64,000 nt of DNA, from positions 930,001 through 994,000 of the forward strand of contig NZ_FNKP01000001.1 in the NCBI RefSeq assembly GCF_900099835.1, read 5' to 3'. Positions 26,904 through 34,438 of this stretch are shown piece by piece. The notes under the pieces are model-generated. The model saw nothing but the letters and a program-made list of their open reading frames with translations, made no database searches and was not told where the DNA came from. The first letter of the stretch is position 1, and every line of letters begins with the position of its first letter. Position numbers and translations under genes: made by a program. This stretch comes from Paraburkholderia fungorum. GTDB taxonomy: Bacteria > Pseudomonadota > Gammaproteobacteria > Burkholderiales > Burkholderiaceae.

Positions 26904-27692
26904 TCAGGCCAGCACCAGCCGCGCGCCGACCAGCGTCAGCGTGGCGGCCAGCAGATTGCGCAGCAGCGCATCCGGCGCGCGCGACGACAGATAGCTGCCG
27001 ACCGCGATACCCGGCAACGATCCCACCAGCAGCGACAGCAGCATCGACCAGTCGATCGAACCCAGCAGCCAGTGCCCCGCGCCCGCCAGCAGCGTGAGCG
27101 GCACCGCATGCGCAATGTCCGAGCCGACGATGCGCGTGGTCGGCAGCAGCGGATACAGCAGCAGCAACACCGTCACGCCGATCGCGCCCGCGCCCACCGA
27201 AGTCAGCGAAACCAGCACGCCGAGCACCGCGCCCGTCAGCATGGTCAGCGCCAGCGTGCGGCCCTGTTTCGGCACGCGCTGCCGGCGTGCGCCGAGCGCC
27301 GCGAGCTTCGGACGAAATACCAGCGCCACCGCCGTGACCAGCAATGCCGCGCCGAGCACGATCTGGATCAGGCGGCTCGCGCCGGGCGTGTCCATTCCAT
27401 AGCGATGCAGCAGGATCAGCGTGATCGTGGCCGCCGGGACGCTGCCGGCGGCGAGGCGCAGCGTGATCTGCCAGTCGACCGAACCTTTCAGGCCGTGCAC
27501 GAGCGTGCCGGTCGCCTTGGTCGCCGCCGCATACAGCAGGTCGGTGCCCACGGCGGTGGCCGGATGCACGTTGAACAGCAGGACCAGGATCGGTGTCATC
27601 AACGAGCCGCCGCCGACGCCCGTCAGTCCGACCAGGAAGCCGACGAACAGGCCGGAGACGGAGTACAGCAGATCGATGTGGGGAAGTGCCAT
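26904..27692 (-). CDS. TSUP-family transporter (TauE/SafE)
   Basis: A 262-residue membrane protein with eight or so hydrophobic segments. The N-terminal half has GFLVGLTGVGGGSLMTPILV, the TSUP signature with the GVGGG loop, followed by ATAVGTDLLYAAATKATGT. The second half repeats the pattern in VSLTSVGAGAIGVTVLL. TSUP proteins export sulfite, sulfoacetate or related organosulfonates. The start is ATG 27692. The upstream frame to 27854 is Arg/Pro-rich and not family-like. The neighbouring LysE gene on the same strand is 303 bp upstream, so a joint operon is possible but not shown. Confidence 0.88.
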   Translation of the reverse strand: MALPHIDLLYSVSGLFVGFLVGLTGVGGGSLMTPILVLLFNVHPATAVGTDLLYAAATKATGTLVHGLKGSVDWQITLRLAAGSVPAATITLILLHRYGMDTPGASRLIQIVLGAALLVTAVALVFRPKLAALGARRQRVPKQGRTLALTMLTGAVLGVLVSLTSVGAGAIGVTVLLLLYPLLPTTRIVGSDIAHAVPLTLLAGAGHWLLGSIDWSMLLSLLVGSLPGIAVGSYLSSRAPDALLRNLLAATLTLVGARLVLA

Positions 27693-27995
27693 TGAGCGGA
27701 CCGTCGACGGTCGGGTGGAGTTGAACGGAGTGCGCGCATTGCACGCAGCGGACTGATCGGCGGGCGGGCTGCCAGAGCTTTTGGGGCCGAGGTGCTTGCG
27801 TCTGCCTGCGCGGTCGGCCGGAGTGCGGCGGGGAGGTCGCGGCCAGCGCGCCACAGGCCCGCTGCGATGCGGCGAAAGCCGCTATTGTCGCAAAACTGCC
27901 GCGCTTGCGTACAACACACGCTCAACCGGGGCCGCGCGCGCTGTGCCGCCCACTACCGGTTTCTGCCGATGTCGGCCGTGCGCGGCCCGTTCCGC

Positions 27996-28637
27996 TCAAA
28001 GCGCGCGGCGGATTTCGACGACGCCGAATGCGGCCAGCGTGAAGCCGACGATCCGGTCGATGGCGACCCGCAGCCTGCTGCCGATCGCGTGCCGCGCAAG
28101 CGACACCACGGTCACGAGGAAGCACCACCACGCGATCGATCCGCAGAACACGCCGCCGACCGTGGTCAGCGCGATCGTCGACGAGAACGCGCCGCGCGGC
28201 GCGAGCGTCGTGAACAGCGCGGCGAACATGATGACGGTCTGCGGATTGGTCAGCGTGAGCAGCAGCGAACTCGCATAGGCGCGCAGCGCGCCGGCGCGGC
28301 CGACCTGCGAGAGCTTGCCGTCACCGTTGCCATTGGTGGTGTCGGTGGCGGGCTTTTGCAGCAGCGTGCGCACCCCGAGATACAGCAGGAACAGACCGGC
28401 GATCAGATGCAATGGACGGTCGTACGCGAGCATGAACTGCGAGATACCGACCAGACCGAGCGCGGCGATCAAACCGTAGACGGCATCACCGGTTGCAATC
28501 CCGAAGCCGATTGCCAGGCCCGCGCGCGGGCCGCCGGTCAGCGTTCGGCGGATGCACAGCATGCCCATCGGACCGACCGGCGCGGCGATCGCCAGGCCGA
28601 CGCCCGCAGCGGTGAAGAACAGACTGGTGGTGGACAT
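27996..28637 (-). CDS. LysE-family translocator
   Basis: A 213-residue membrane protein with six hydrophobic segments. The first part, GVGLAIAAPVGPMGMLCIRR, holds the conserved P-G/V-P motif of LysE/RhtB exporters, followed by GIATGDAVYGLIAALGL; the segment LLTLTNPQTVIMFAALF is the conserved second half. Such proteins export amino acids, such as basic amino acids or homoserine lactone-like compounds. The start at ATG 28637 has AAGGGCC-type weak ribosome sequence. It is divergent from the LysR gene at 28971, the classical layout for a LysR-regulated exporter, though the LysR may instead serve the catabolic genes to its right. Confidence 0.87.
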   Translation of the reverse strand: MSTTSLFFTAAGVGLAIAAPVGPMGMLCIRRTLTGGPRAGLAIGFGIATGDAVYGLIAALGLVGISQFMLAYDRPLHLIAGLFLLYLGVRTLLQKPATDTTNGNGDGKLSQVGRAGALRAYASSLLLTLTNPQTVIMFAALFTTLAPRGAFSSTIALTTVGGVFCGSIAWWCFLVTVVSLARHAIGSRLRVAIDRIVGFTLAAFGVVEIRRAL

Positions 28638-28970
28638 GGAAGGCCCTTGACTGGTTGTTATCGGGTGAGGTGGCGCTTGGCTGTCAGTGCCGTTTGCTAC
28701 GAAGACGGGCTCGGGCCGCTGGCAAGCCTCCCAGCATAGCCACACCGAAAAACCCGGACAAGACCGGGCAATGCCGGAGAAGCTTCGTTTGACTGTAGGG
28801 CGAGAGATGACAGAAGGCGCGGAATATGAGTAATAGAAGCCCCGGCACGAAGACGCCCCCGCACGAACCGGCCCGCCCAGCCAGCGAGCCGTGGATACCC
28901 TAAGCCGGGCTCCGTCACCGCGTCACTCGGGCATAATTTTCCACTTCTATTTTCCGAGACGCGCCCGCTC
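28638..28970. promoter_or_regulatory. Divergent region between LysE exporter and LysR regulator
   Basis: Within these 333 bp the part next to the LysR start is AT-rich, with the near-repeat ATTTTCC at about 28936-28942 and 28953-28959, spaced roughly one and a half helical turns. This is a reasonable place for the LysR promoter and binding site. Nothing gene-like is seen. Confidence 0.35.
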
Positions 28971-29864
28971 ATGTGGCAGATCGATCAGATGTCACTGCGC
29001 TTGTTCATCGCCGTGTGCGAGGAAGGCACGATTGCGCGCGCGGCCGAGCGGGAGTTCATCGCGCCGTCGGCGGTCAGCAAGCGGCTCGCCGATCTCGAAG
29101 CGCTGGTCGACGTCGCGTTGCTGTCGCGCAGCCAGCGCGGCGTGCGCGCGACCGCCGCCGGCGAAGCGCTGCTGCGGCACGCGCGGCTCATCATGCGCGG
29201 TCACGAACGCCTGCAGGCCGAACTCAGCGAATACGCGGCCGGCGCACGCGGTCATGTGCGGGTGCTGGCGAACGTGTCGTCGATGGTGGAGTTTCTGCCC
29301 GAGGCATTGTCGGTGTTTCTGAAGGCGCATCCGCAGATTCGCGTGGATGTCGAGGAGCGCGTGAGCGGGGAAATCGTCCGCGGCCTGGAAGAAGGCGTCG
29401 CCGATCTCGGCATCTGCCGCGACGTCGTGCCGATGGGCAGCCTCGATGTCATTCCATATCGCGCCGATCATCTCGCGCTGATCGTGCCGCGCGCACATCC
29501 GCTGGCAGGCGAGGTCTCGGTCGGTTTCGCCGAGACGCTGGCTTTCGATCATCTCGGGCTGGCGTCGAATGCGTCGGTGAATGCGTTGATGCAGCGCATC
29601 GCCGTCGAGAAGGGCAGCGAACTCAACTACCGCACTTACGTGTCGACCTTCGACGCCGCTTACCGTTTCATCCAGGCCGGACTCGCGGTGGCGATCCTGC
29701 CGCGCGAAGCGCTGCCCCGTCATGCCGCCGACGAATACGGCATCGTCGCGGTGCCGTTGCGCGAAGCGTGGGCCGAGCGGCGCTTCGTGATCTGCATGCG
29801 CGACCGCAGCGCGCTGACGCTCGCGGCGTCGCATCTGCTCGATCATTTGCTCAAGGTAGCTTGA
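28971..29864 (+). CDS. LysR-family transcriptional regulator
   Basis: A 297-residue regulator. The winged HTH is at residues 5-65 (SLRLFIAVCEEGTIARAAER, then EFIAPSAVSKRLADLEALVD), and the ligand domain begins near residue 90 (GHVRVLANVSSMVEFLPEAL). The HTH and ligand-domain text resembles LysR proteins that control small dicarboxylate or acyl-CoA pathways in Burkholderiales. The gene is divergent from LysE and co-directional with the HMG-CoA lyase, CoA-transferase and MFS genes 300 bp downstream, so it is a candidate regulator of that unit. Effector unknown. Confidence 0.88.
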   Translation: MWQIDQMSLRLFIAVCEEGTIARAAEREFIAPSAVSKRLADLEALVDVALLSRSQRGVRATAAGEALLRHARLIMRGHERLQAELSEYAAGARGHVRVLANVSSMVEFLPEALSVFLKAHPQIRVDVEERVSGEIVRGLEEGVADLGICRDVVPMGSLDVIPYRADHLALIVPRAHPLAGEVSVGFAETLAFDHLGLASNASVNALMQRIAVEKGSELNYRTYVSTFDAAYRFIQAGLAVAILPREALPRHAADEYGIVAVPLREAWAERRFVICMRDRSALTLAASHLLDHLLKVA

Positions 29865-30166
29865 GTGTGGACGGCTCGCCGAAAGACGCATCTCCGGCTG
29901 CGCCAGCGCGCCTTGCTGCGTGACGTATCGACGCTTTGACACGCGGCTTGCCCGCGCCCCGGCGCTGCAATCACCCCCTGACAAGCCCTTAAGGGTTTCC
30001 CCTTCGCTCCCGGAAACGGCCGCCGCGTCGGCGTGAGCGGCCATCGCGAGCGGCGATGGAGTGCGTCGTCAACGCAGACTTTTCGACACGCCTGCGCACG
30101 GGCACGCTGTCACCCAATGCTTCATTTCCCGCCTCCCCGGCCGGATTCCAGATTGGGACTACAACC
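29865..30166. promoter_or_regulatory. Leader of the HMG-CoA lyase unit
   Basis: These 302 bp hold a perfect 10-bp palindrome CCCTTAAGGG at 29986-29995, flanked by AAG and TTT, about 170 bp before the lyase start. It is a candidate operator. No gene is called, although the lyase frame is open back to 30056. Confidence 0.4.
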
Positions 30167-31147
30167 ATGAGTGACACCCACGAACGCGTCGTCGTGACCG
30201 AGGTCGGCATGCGCGACGGCCTGCAAAGCATCGCCCGCACGATGCCCACCGAGTTCAAGCGACGCTGGATCGACGCCGCCTATGCAGCGGGCGTGCGGCA
30301 TATGGAAGTCGCGTCGTTCGTGCCGGCGAAATTGCTGCCGCAAATGGCCGATGCCGACGAAATCATCGCCCACGCGCTGACGTACGACGACCTGATCGTG
30401 ACCGCTTTGGTGCCGAACCTGAAGGGCGCGCAGCGTGCGCTCGACGCAGGCGTGCACCGGATCGTCGCGCCGGTGTCGGTGAGCGCCGCGCATAGTCTCG
30501 CCAATGTGCGCAAGACGCCCGCTGAAATGATCGACGCGTTTGCCGGGATGCGCGATCTGATAGACAGCGCAGCGGCGCAAGGCGCGCGACGCGTCGAGTT
30601 GATCGCCGGGTTATCGACGGTGTTCGGCTGCACGCTGCAAGGCGCGGTGCCTTACGCGGACATCGCGGCCATCGCACGGGACGCCGTCGAGGCGGGCGCC
30701 GATGTCATCGCGCTCGGCGACACCACCGGCGAGGCGACGCCGCGCCAGGTCCGCGAGATCATCGAACTGGTGCGCGACGTGGCCGGCGACACGCTGCGCT
30801 CGCTGCATTTTCACGACACGCGCGGCCTCGGCCTCGCCAACACGGTGATCGCGCTGCAACACGGGATTCGCGAATTCGACGCGTCGCTGGCAGGGCTCGG
30901 CGGTTGCCCGCATGCGCCGGGCGCGACCGGCAACGTCAATACCGAAGACCTCGTGTTCATGCTCGACAGCATGGGCTACGACACGGGCATCGATCTCACC
31001 CGCCTCATCGCATCGCGCGACGTGCTCGCCGAAGCATTGCCCGGCGAACCGTTGTACGGCTATCTCGCACGCGCCGGTTTGCCGAAGCAGTTCGCCGCTG
31101 CCGGCGGTCGTCGTCTCGAACCTTCTCTTTCGCAGGTGCTGCAATGA
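30167..31147 (+). CDS. Hydroxymethylglutaryl-CoA lyase family protein
   Basis: A 326-residue TIM-barrel enzyme of the HMGL-like/DRE metallolyase group. The N-terminal motif VTEVGMRDGLQ carries the catalytic Arg-Asp pair. The HMG-CoA lyase signature is present as LGGCPHAPGATGN, including the Cys of the active-site loop. HMG-CoA lyase splits HMG-CoA into acetyl-CoA and acetoacetate; related enzymes split citramalyl-CoA or other 3-hydroxy-3-methyl acyl-CoAs. The ATG at 30167 begins the conserved protein. Its stop overlaps the start of the CoA-transferase gene by four bases, so the two are translationally coupled. The pair suggests activation and cleavage of a free dicarboxylate. Confidence 0.9.
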   Translation: MSDTHERVVVTEVGMRDGLQSIARTMPTEFKRRWIDAAYAAGVRHMEVASFVPAKLLPQMADADEIIAHALTYDDLIVTALVPNLKGAQRALDAGVHRIVAPVSVSAAHSLANVRKTPAEMIDAFAGMRDLIDSAAAQGARRVELIAGLSTVFGCTLQGAVPYADIAAIARDAVEAGADVIALGDTTGEATPRQVREIIELVRDVAGDTLRSLHFHDTRGLGLANTVIALQHGIREFDASLAGLGGCPHAPGATGNVNTEDLVFMLDSMGYDTGIDLTRLIASRDVLAEALPGEPLYGYLARAGLPKQFAAAGGRRLEPSLSQVLQ

Positions 31148-32367
31148 ATACTTTTCCGTCCACGCCGGAGCAACCGGCGTTGCCGCTCGCGGGCATCCGC
31201 GTGATCGAGTTGTCGCATATGGTGATGGGCCCGACCTGCGGGATGATTCTCGGCGACCTCGGCGCGGAAGTGATCAAGGTCGAGCCGCCGCGCGGCGATG
31301 GAACGCGTCGGCTGCTCGGTACGGGCGCGGGCTTTTTCCGCACCTTCAATCGAAACAAGAAGAGCGTCGCGCTCGATCTCGATAGCGAAGCGGGCCTGGC
31401 CGCGTTGCACAAACTCGTCGATACCGCCGACGTGTTCGTCGAAAACTTCAAGCCGGGCCGCATGGCGAGCCTCGGTCTGGATTACGCGACGCTGCGCGCG
31501 CGCAATCCAGAACTGATCTACGTGTCGCACAAGGGCTTTCTCAACGGTCCTTACGAACACCGTCTCGCGCTCGACGAAGTCGTGCAGATGATGGCGGGCC
31601 TCGCCTACATGACGGGGCCGGTGGGGCGTCCGCTGCGCGCGGGCAGTTCGGTCAACGACATCATGGGCGGCATGTTCGGCGCGATCGGCGTGCTCGCCGC
31701 GTTGCACGAGCGGCACGCGAGCGGACGCGGCAAGGAAGTGCAGAGCGCGCTGTTCGAGAACTGCGTGCTGCTGTCCGCGCAACATATGCAGCAGTTTGCC
31801 GCGACGGGTGTGCCCGCGGCACCGATGCCCGAGCGGATCAGCGCGTGGGCGGTGTATGACGTGTTCACGCTCGCGCACGGCGAGCAGATGTTTATCGCCG
31901 CTACAGGCGACGGTCAATGGCGCGCGCTGTGCGCGATTCTCGAGCGTGGCGATCTGCTTGCCGATCCGCGTCTCGCGACCAACAACGATCGCGTGCTGGC
32001 GCGAGAGTGGTTGCTGAAAACATTGGGCGAGACGCTGAACCGGTTCGAAGGCGCGGCACTCGTGCCGTTGTTCGAGCGCGATCATATTCCGTTCGCGTCG
32101 ATCACCAAACCCGAGGAACTGTTCGACGATCCGCATCTGAACGAAAGCGGTGGCCTCGCTCGTCTGACGCTCGACGACGGCAGCGAAACCGCCATGCCGC
32201 TGCTGCCGATTTCGATGGATGGTGCGCGTTTGCAGCCGCGCCGGCCGATTGCGAAGATCGGCGAGCACACGGCGGAGGTGCTGCGCGGATTGGGCTATGA
32301 CGAGGAGCAGGTTGCGGCGTTGGGCGGTGAGGTGAGAGGGACGCGGGTGCCGCGCGAGGCGGCTTGA
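31144..32367 (+). CDS. CaiB/BaiF (family III) CoA-transferase
   Basis: A 407-residue protein of the formyl-CoA transferase family. The N-terminal segment has GIRVIELSHMVMGPTCGMIL and GAEVIKVEPPRGDGTR, and the catalytic Asp is expected in SSVNDIMGGMFG (about residue 177). Family III enzymes move CoA between carboxylic acids. The ATG at 31144 overlaps the preceding stop (ATGA). Together with the upstream lyase and downstream MFS porter, it probably activates an imported hydroxy-dicarboxylate such as 3-hydroxy-3-methylglutarate or citramalate. That substrate is inference from context. Confidence 0.9.
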   Translation: MNTFPSTPEQPALPLAGIRVIELSHMVMGPTCGMILGDLGAEVIKVEPPRGDGTRRLLGTGAGFFRTFNRNKKSVALDLDSEAGLAALHKLVDTADVFVENFKPGRMASLGLDYATLRARNPELIYVSHKGFLNGPYEHRLALDEVVQMMAGLAYMTGPVGRPLRAGSSVNDIMGGMFGAIGVLAALHERHASGRGKEVQSALFENCVLLSAQHMQQFAATGVPAAPMPERISAWAVYDVFTLAHGEQMFIAATGDGQWRALCAILERGDLLADPRLATNNDRVLAREWLLKTLGETLNRFEGAALVPLFERDHIPFASITKPEELFDDPHLNESGGLARLTLDDGSETAMPLLPISMDGARLQPRRPIAKIGEHTAEVLRGLGYDEEQVAALGGEVRGTRVPREAA

Positions 32368-32484
32368 TAAGAGACGTGTCGCGCACGGTTTCATGACGCT
32401 TATCCGGCAGCAGACCGGAATGCTCACGCGGCTTTGAATGGGATTGGAGTGGGCGCTAAAGCGCTCAAGACATGGAGACGGACG

Positions 32485-33972
32485 ATGAAATCGTCGAATC
32501 AAACGGTGTATGCAGCAGTCGCCGACACCGGCAGTCTAGGCGGCTTGCCAGCAGGCACCAGCGCCGCAACATCGCCAGGCGCGCGCGCCGATGAAATCGC
32601 GCTGGGCGGCGCGCGCATTTCCGCGCGACTCGACCGCCTGCCCGCCACACGGTCGATCTGGAAGCTCGTCATGTTGCTGAGCCTCGGCCTCTTCTTCGAA
32701 CTGTATGACCTGATGTTCTCCGGCTATATCGCGCCTGGACTCGTGCGCAGCGGCATCCTCACCGCGACCACGCATGGTCTGTTCGGCACCAGCGGCGTAG
32801 CGAGCTTCATCGCGGCGCTATTCGCGGGCCTGTTTATCGGCACGGCGGCGTGCGGCTTTCTCGCCGACCGCTTCGGCCGCCGCGCGATCTTCACCTGGTC
32901 GCTGCTGTGGTACACAGCGGCCAACATCATCATGGCGTTCCAGGACACCGCGCTCGGGCTGAATCTGTGGCGCTTCATTGCGGGCATCGGCATTGGTGTC
33001 GAGATCGTGACGATCGGCACCTACATCTCCGAACTCGTGCCGAAGCACATACGTGGCCGTGCGTCAGCGTGCTCGCAGGCAGTGGGATTCTGCGCGGTGC
33101 CGATCGTCGCGTTCATGTCTTACCTGCTGGTGCCGCATCGCTTCTTCGGTCTCGATGGATGGCGTCTGGTCGTGCTGACCGGCGTGGCCGGCGCCGTCGT
33201 CGTGTGGTGGATTCGTCTGCGCTTGCCGGAAAGCCCGCGCTGGCTCGCGCAAAAAGGCCGTATCGACGAAGCCGATGCGGTGATGAAGCGTCTCGAAGCG
33301 CGTGTCGAACGCGAATACGGACGACCGTTGCCGGAGCCGTCATTACCGGAACCGGTGCGGGCCCGTGCAGCGTTCCGCGATTTGCTGGTGCCTCCGTATC
33401 GCAAGCGCACGCTGATGCTGATCATCTTTCACGTATTCCAGACGATGGGTTATTACGGCTTCGCGAACTGGATTCCGACGCTGCTGATCAAGCAGGGCAT
33501 CACGGTCACGACGAGCCTGATGTACGCGAGCATCATCGCGATTGCTGCGCCGTTGGGGCCGCTGCTGGGCATGCTGATCGCCGACCGTTTCGAACGCAAG
33601 ACGGTGATCATCTGTATGGCAGGGGTGAACGTGGTGTGCGGGCTGGCATTCAGCCAGGCGCGCGAGACGGTGCTGCTCGTGAGTCTGGGCGTGTGCCTCG
33701 TGCTGGCGGGCAACATCATTTCGTACAGCTATCACGCGTATCAGGCAGAGTTGTTTCCGACCAGTATTCGTGCCCGGGCAGTAGGCTTCGTTTATTCGTG
33801 GAGCCGCATTTCGGCGATGTTTTCCGCGTTCGTCATTGCAGGATGTTTGAGCCGTTTTGGCGTGAACGGCGTATTCGTTTTTATTTCCGGCGCAATGGTC
33901 GTGGTGATGGTCGCCATTGGAATGCTGGGACCGCGAACGCGCGATGTCGCTCTGGAAGATATTTCGAAATAA
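32485..33972 (+). CDS. MFS transporter, metabolite uptake type
   Basis: A 495-residue protein with about 12 hydrophobic segments after an N-terminal hydrophilic stretch of some 60 residues. The loop 2-3 motif is GFLADRFGRRAIF; the segment after helix 4 includes GVEIVTIGTYISELVPKHIR, which matches the sugar-porter and aromatic acid/metabolite:H+ symporter groups. The ATG at 32485 has GGAGACGG upstream; the open frame begins at 32434 without support. It lies 117 bp after the CoA-transferase gene on the same strand and probably imports the substrate of that pathway. Confidence 0.87.
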   Translation: MKSSNQTVYAAVADTGSLGGLPAGTSAATSPGARADEIALGGARISARLDRLPATRSIWKLVMLLSLGLFFELYDLMFSGYIAPGLVRSGILTATTHGLFGTSGVASFIAALFAGLFIGTAACGFLADRFGRRAIFTWSLLWYTAANIIMAFQDTALGLNLWRFIAGIGIGVEIVTIGTYISELVPKHIRGRASACSQAVGFCAVPIVAFMSYLLVPHRFFGLDGWRLVVLTGVAGAVVVWWIRLRLPESPRWLAQKGRIDEADAVMKRLEARVEREYGRPLPEPSLPEPVRARAAFRDLLVPPYRKRTLMLIIFHVFQTMGYYGFANWIPTLLIKQGITVTTSLMYASIIAIAAPLGPLLGMLIADRFERKTVIICMAGVNVVCGLAFSQARETVLLVSLGVCLVLAGNIISYSYHAYQAELFPTSIRARAVGFVYSWSRISAMFSAFVIAGCLSRFGVNGVFVFISGAMVVVMVAIGMLGPRTRDVALEDISK

Positions 33973-34010
33973 CGCGCCGCAACAGGCACTCCCGGAAAGA
34001 CGCCGGATAT

Positions 34011-34048
34011 AAAAAAGGCCCGCTGAAAACAGCGGGCCGATTCGTTTT
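34011..34048. terminator. Bidirectional intrinsic terminator
   Basis: GGCCCGCTG and CAGCGGGCC form a 9-bp perfect stem with loop AAAA. Six A lie directly to the left, which gives a T tract for leftward transcripts; to the right, ATTCGTTTT gives a weaker one for rightward transcripts. It sits between the converging MFS gene and the small leftward gene. Confidence 0.82.
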
Positions 34049-34070
34049 AATGCTTCGCCTGATGCGTCGT

Positions 34071-34211
34071 TCAATGCTTCTTTTGCGTCGCCGATACAGT
34101 CTGTGCTACGCGAATGGGCGGCGCGCCCGATGGCGAAGTAGCCGGTTGCGGCTTCTTTTCCTGCTTCGGCTTCTTGACTTCGCGGTTGCTGCGCATTTGA
34201 CCTTTTGCCAT
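34071..34211 (-). CDS. Small basic protein of unknown function
   Basis: The 46-residue product starts MAKGQMRSNREVKKPKQEKK. It is strongly basic and lacks hydrophobic segments. Very similar short proteins (MAKGQ-RSNRE-KKPK start) are common in Burkholderiales and Pseudomonas, always annotated hypothetical; this is recalled, not searched. The ATG at 34211 has GGGAG seven bases upstream, which decides it over the longer frame from 34340. It is flanked by terminators on both sides, so it forms its own transcription unit. Nucleic-acid binding is possible from charge alone. Confidence 0.75.
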   Translation of the reverse strand: MAKGQMRSNREVKKPKQEKKPQPATSPSGAPPIRVAQTVSATQKKH

Positions 34212-34340
34212 GATGGGCTCCCAATAGGCATTTCCGGCGGTTTTCGCTCCACAAGGGAGCGGTGCCGTCAGTGTGCGCTGAATCCGCTTTTGTTGTTGGT
34301 GTTTTTGCCTCCATTGGCGCTCATCCTGTGCAACGGGCAT

Positions 34341-34378
34341 AAAAAAACGTCAACCGGCCCGGGAGCCAGCTGACGTTT
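34341..34378 (-). terminator. Terminator of the leftward glycosidase gene
   Basis: AAACGTCA at 34345-34352 and TGACGTTT at 34371-34378 form an 8-bp stem around an 18-base GC-rich loop. The run of seven A at 34341-34347 gives a T tract on the minus strand, which fits the leftward gene ending at 34439. Confidence 0.7.
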
Positions 34379-34438
34379 CTGTTTTCGTCATGAAGATGAC
34401 ACCGCCAATTGCCGCGTCCCTTCAATCATGCAATTGAC

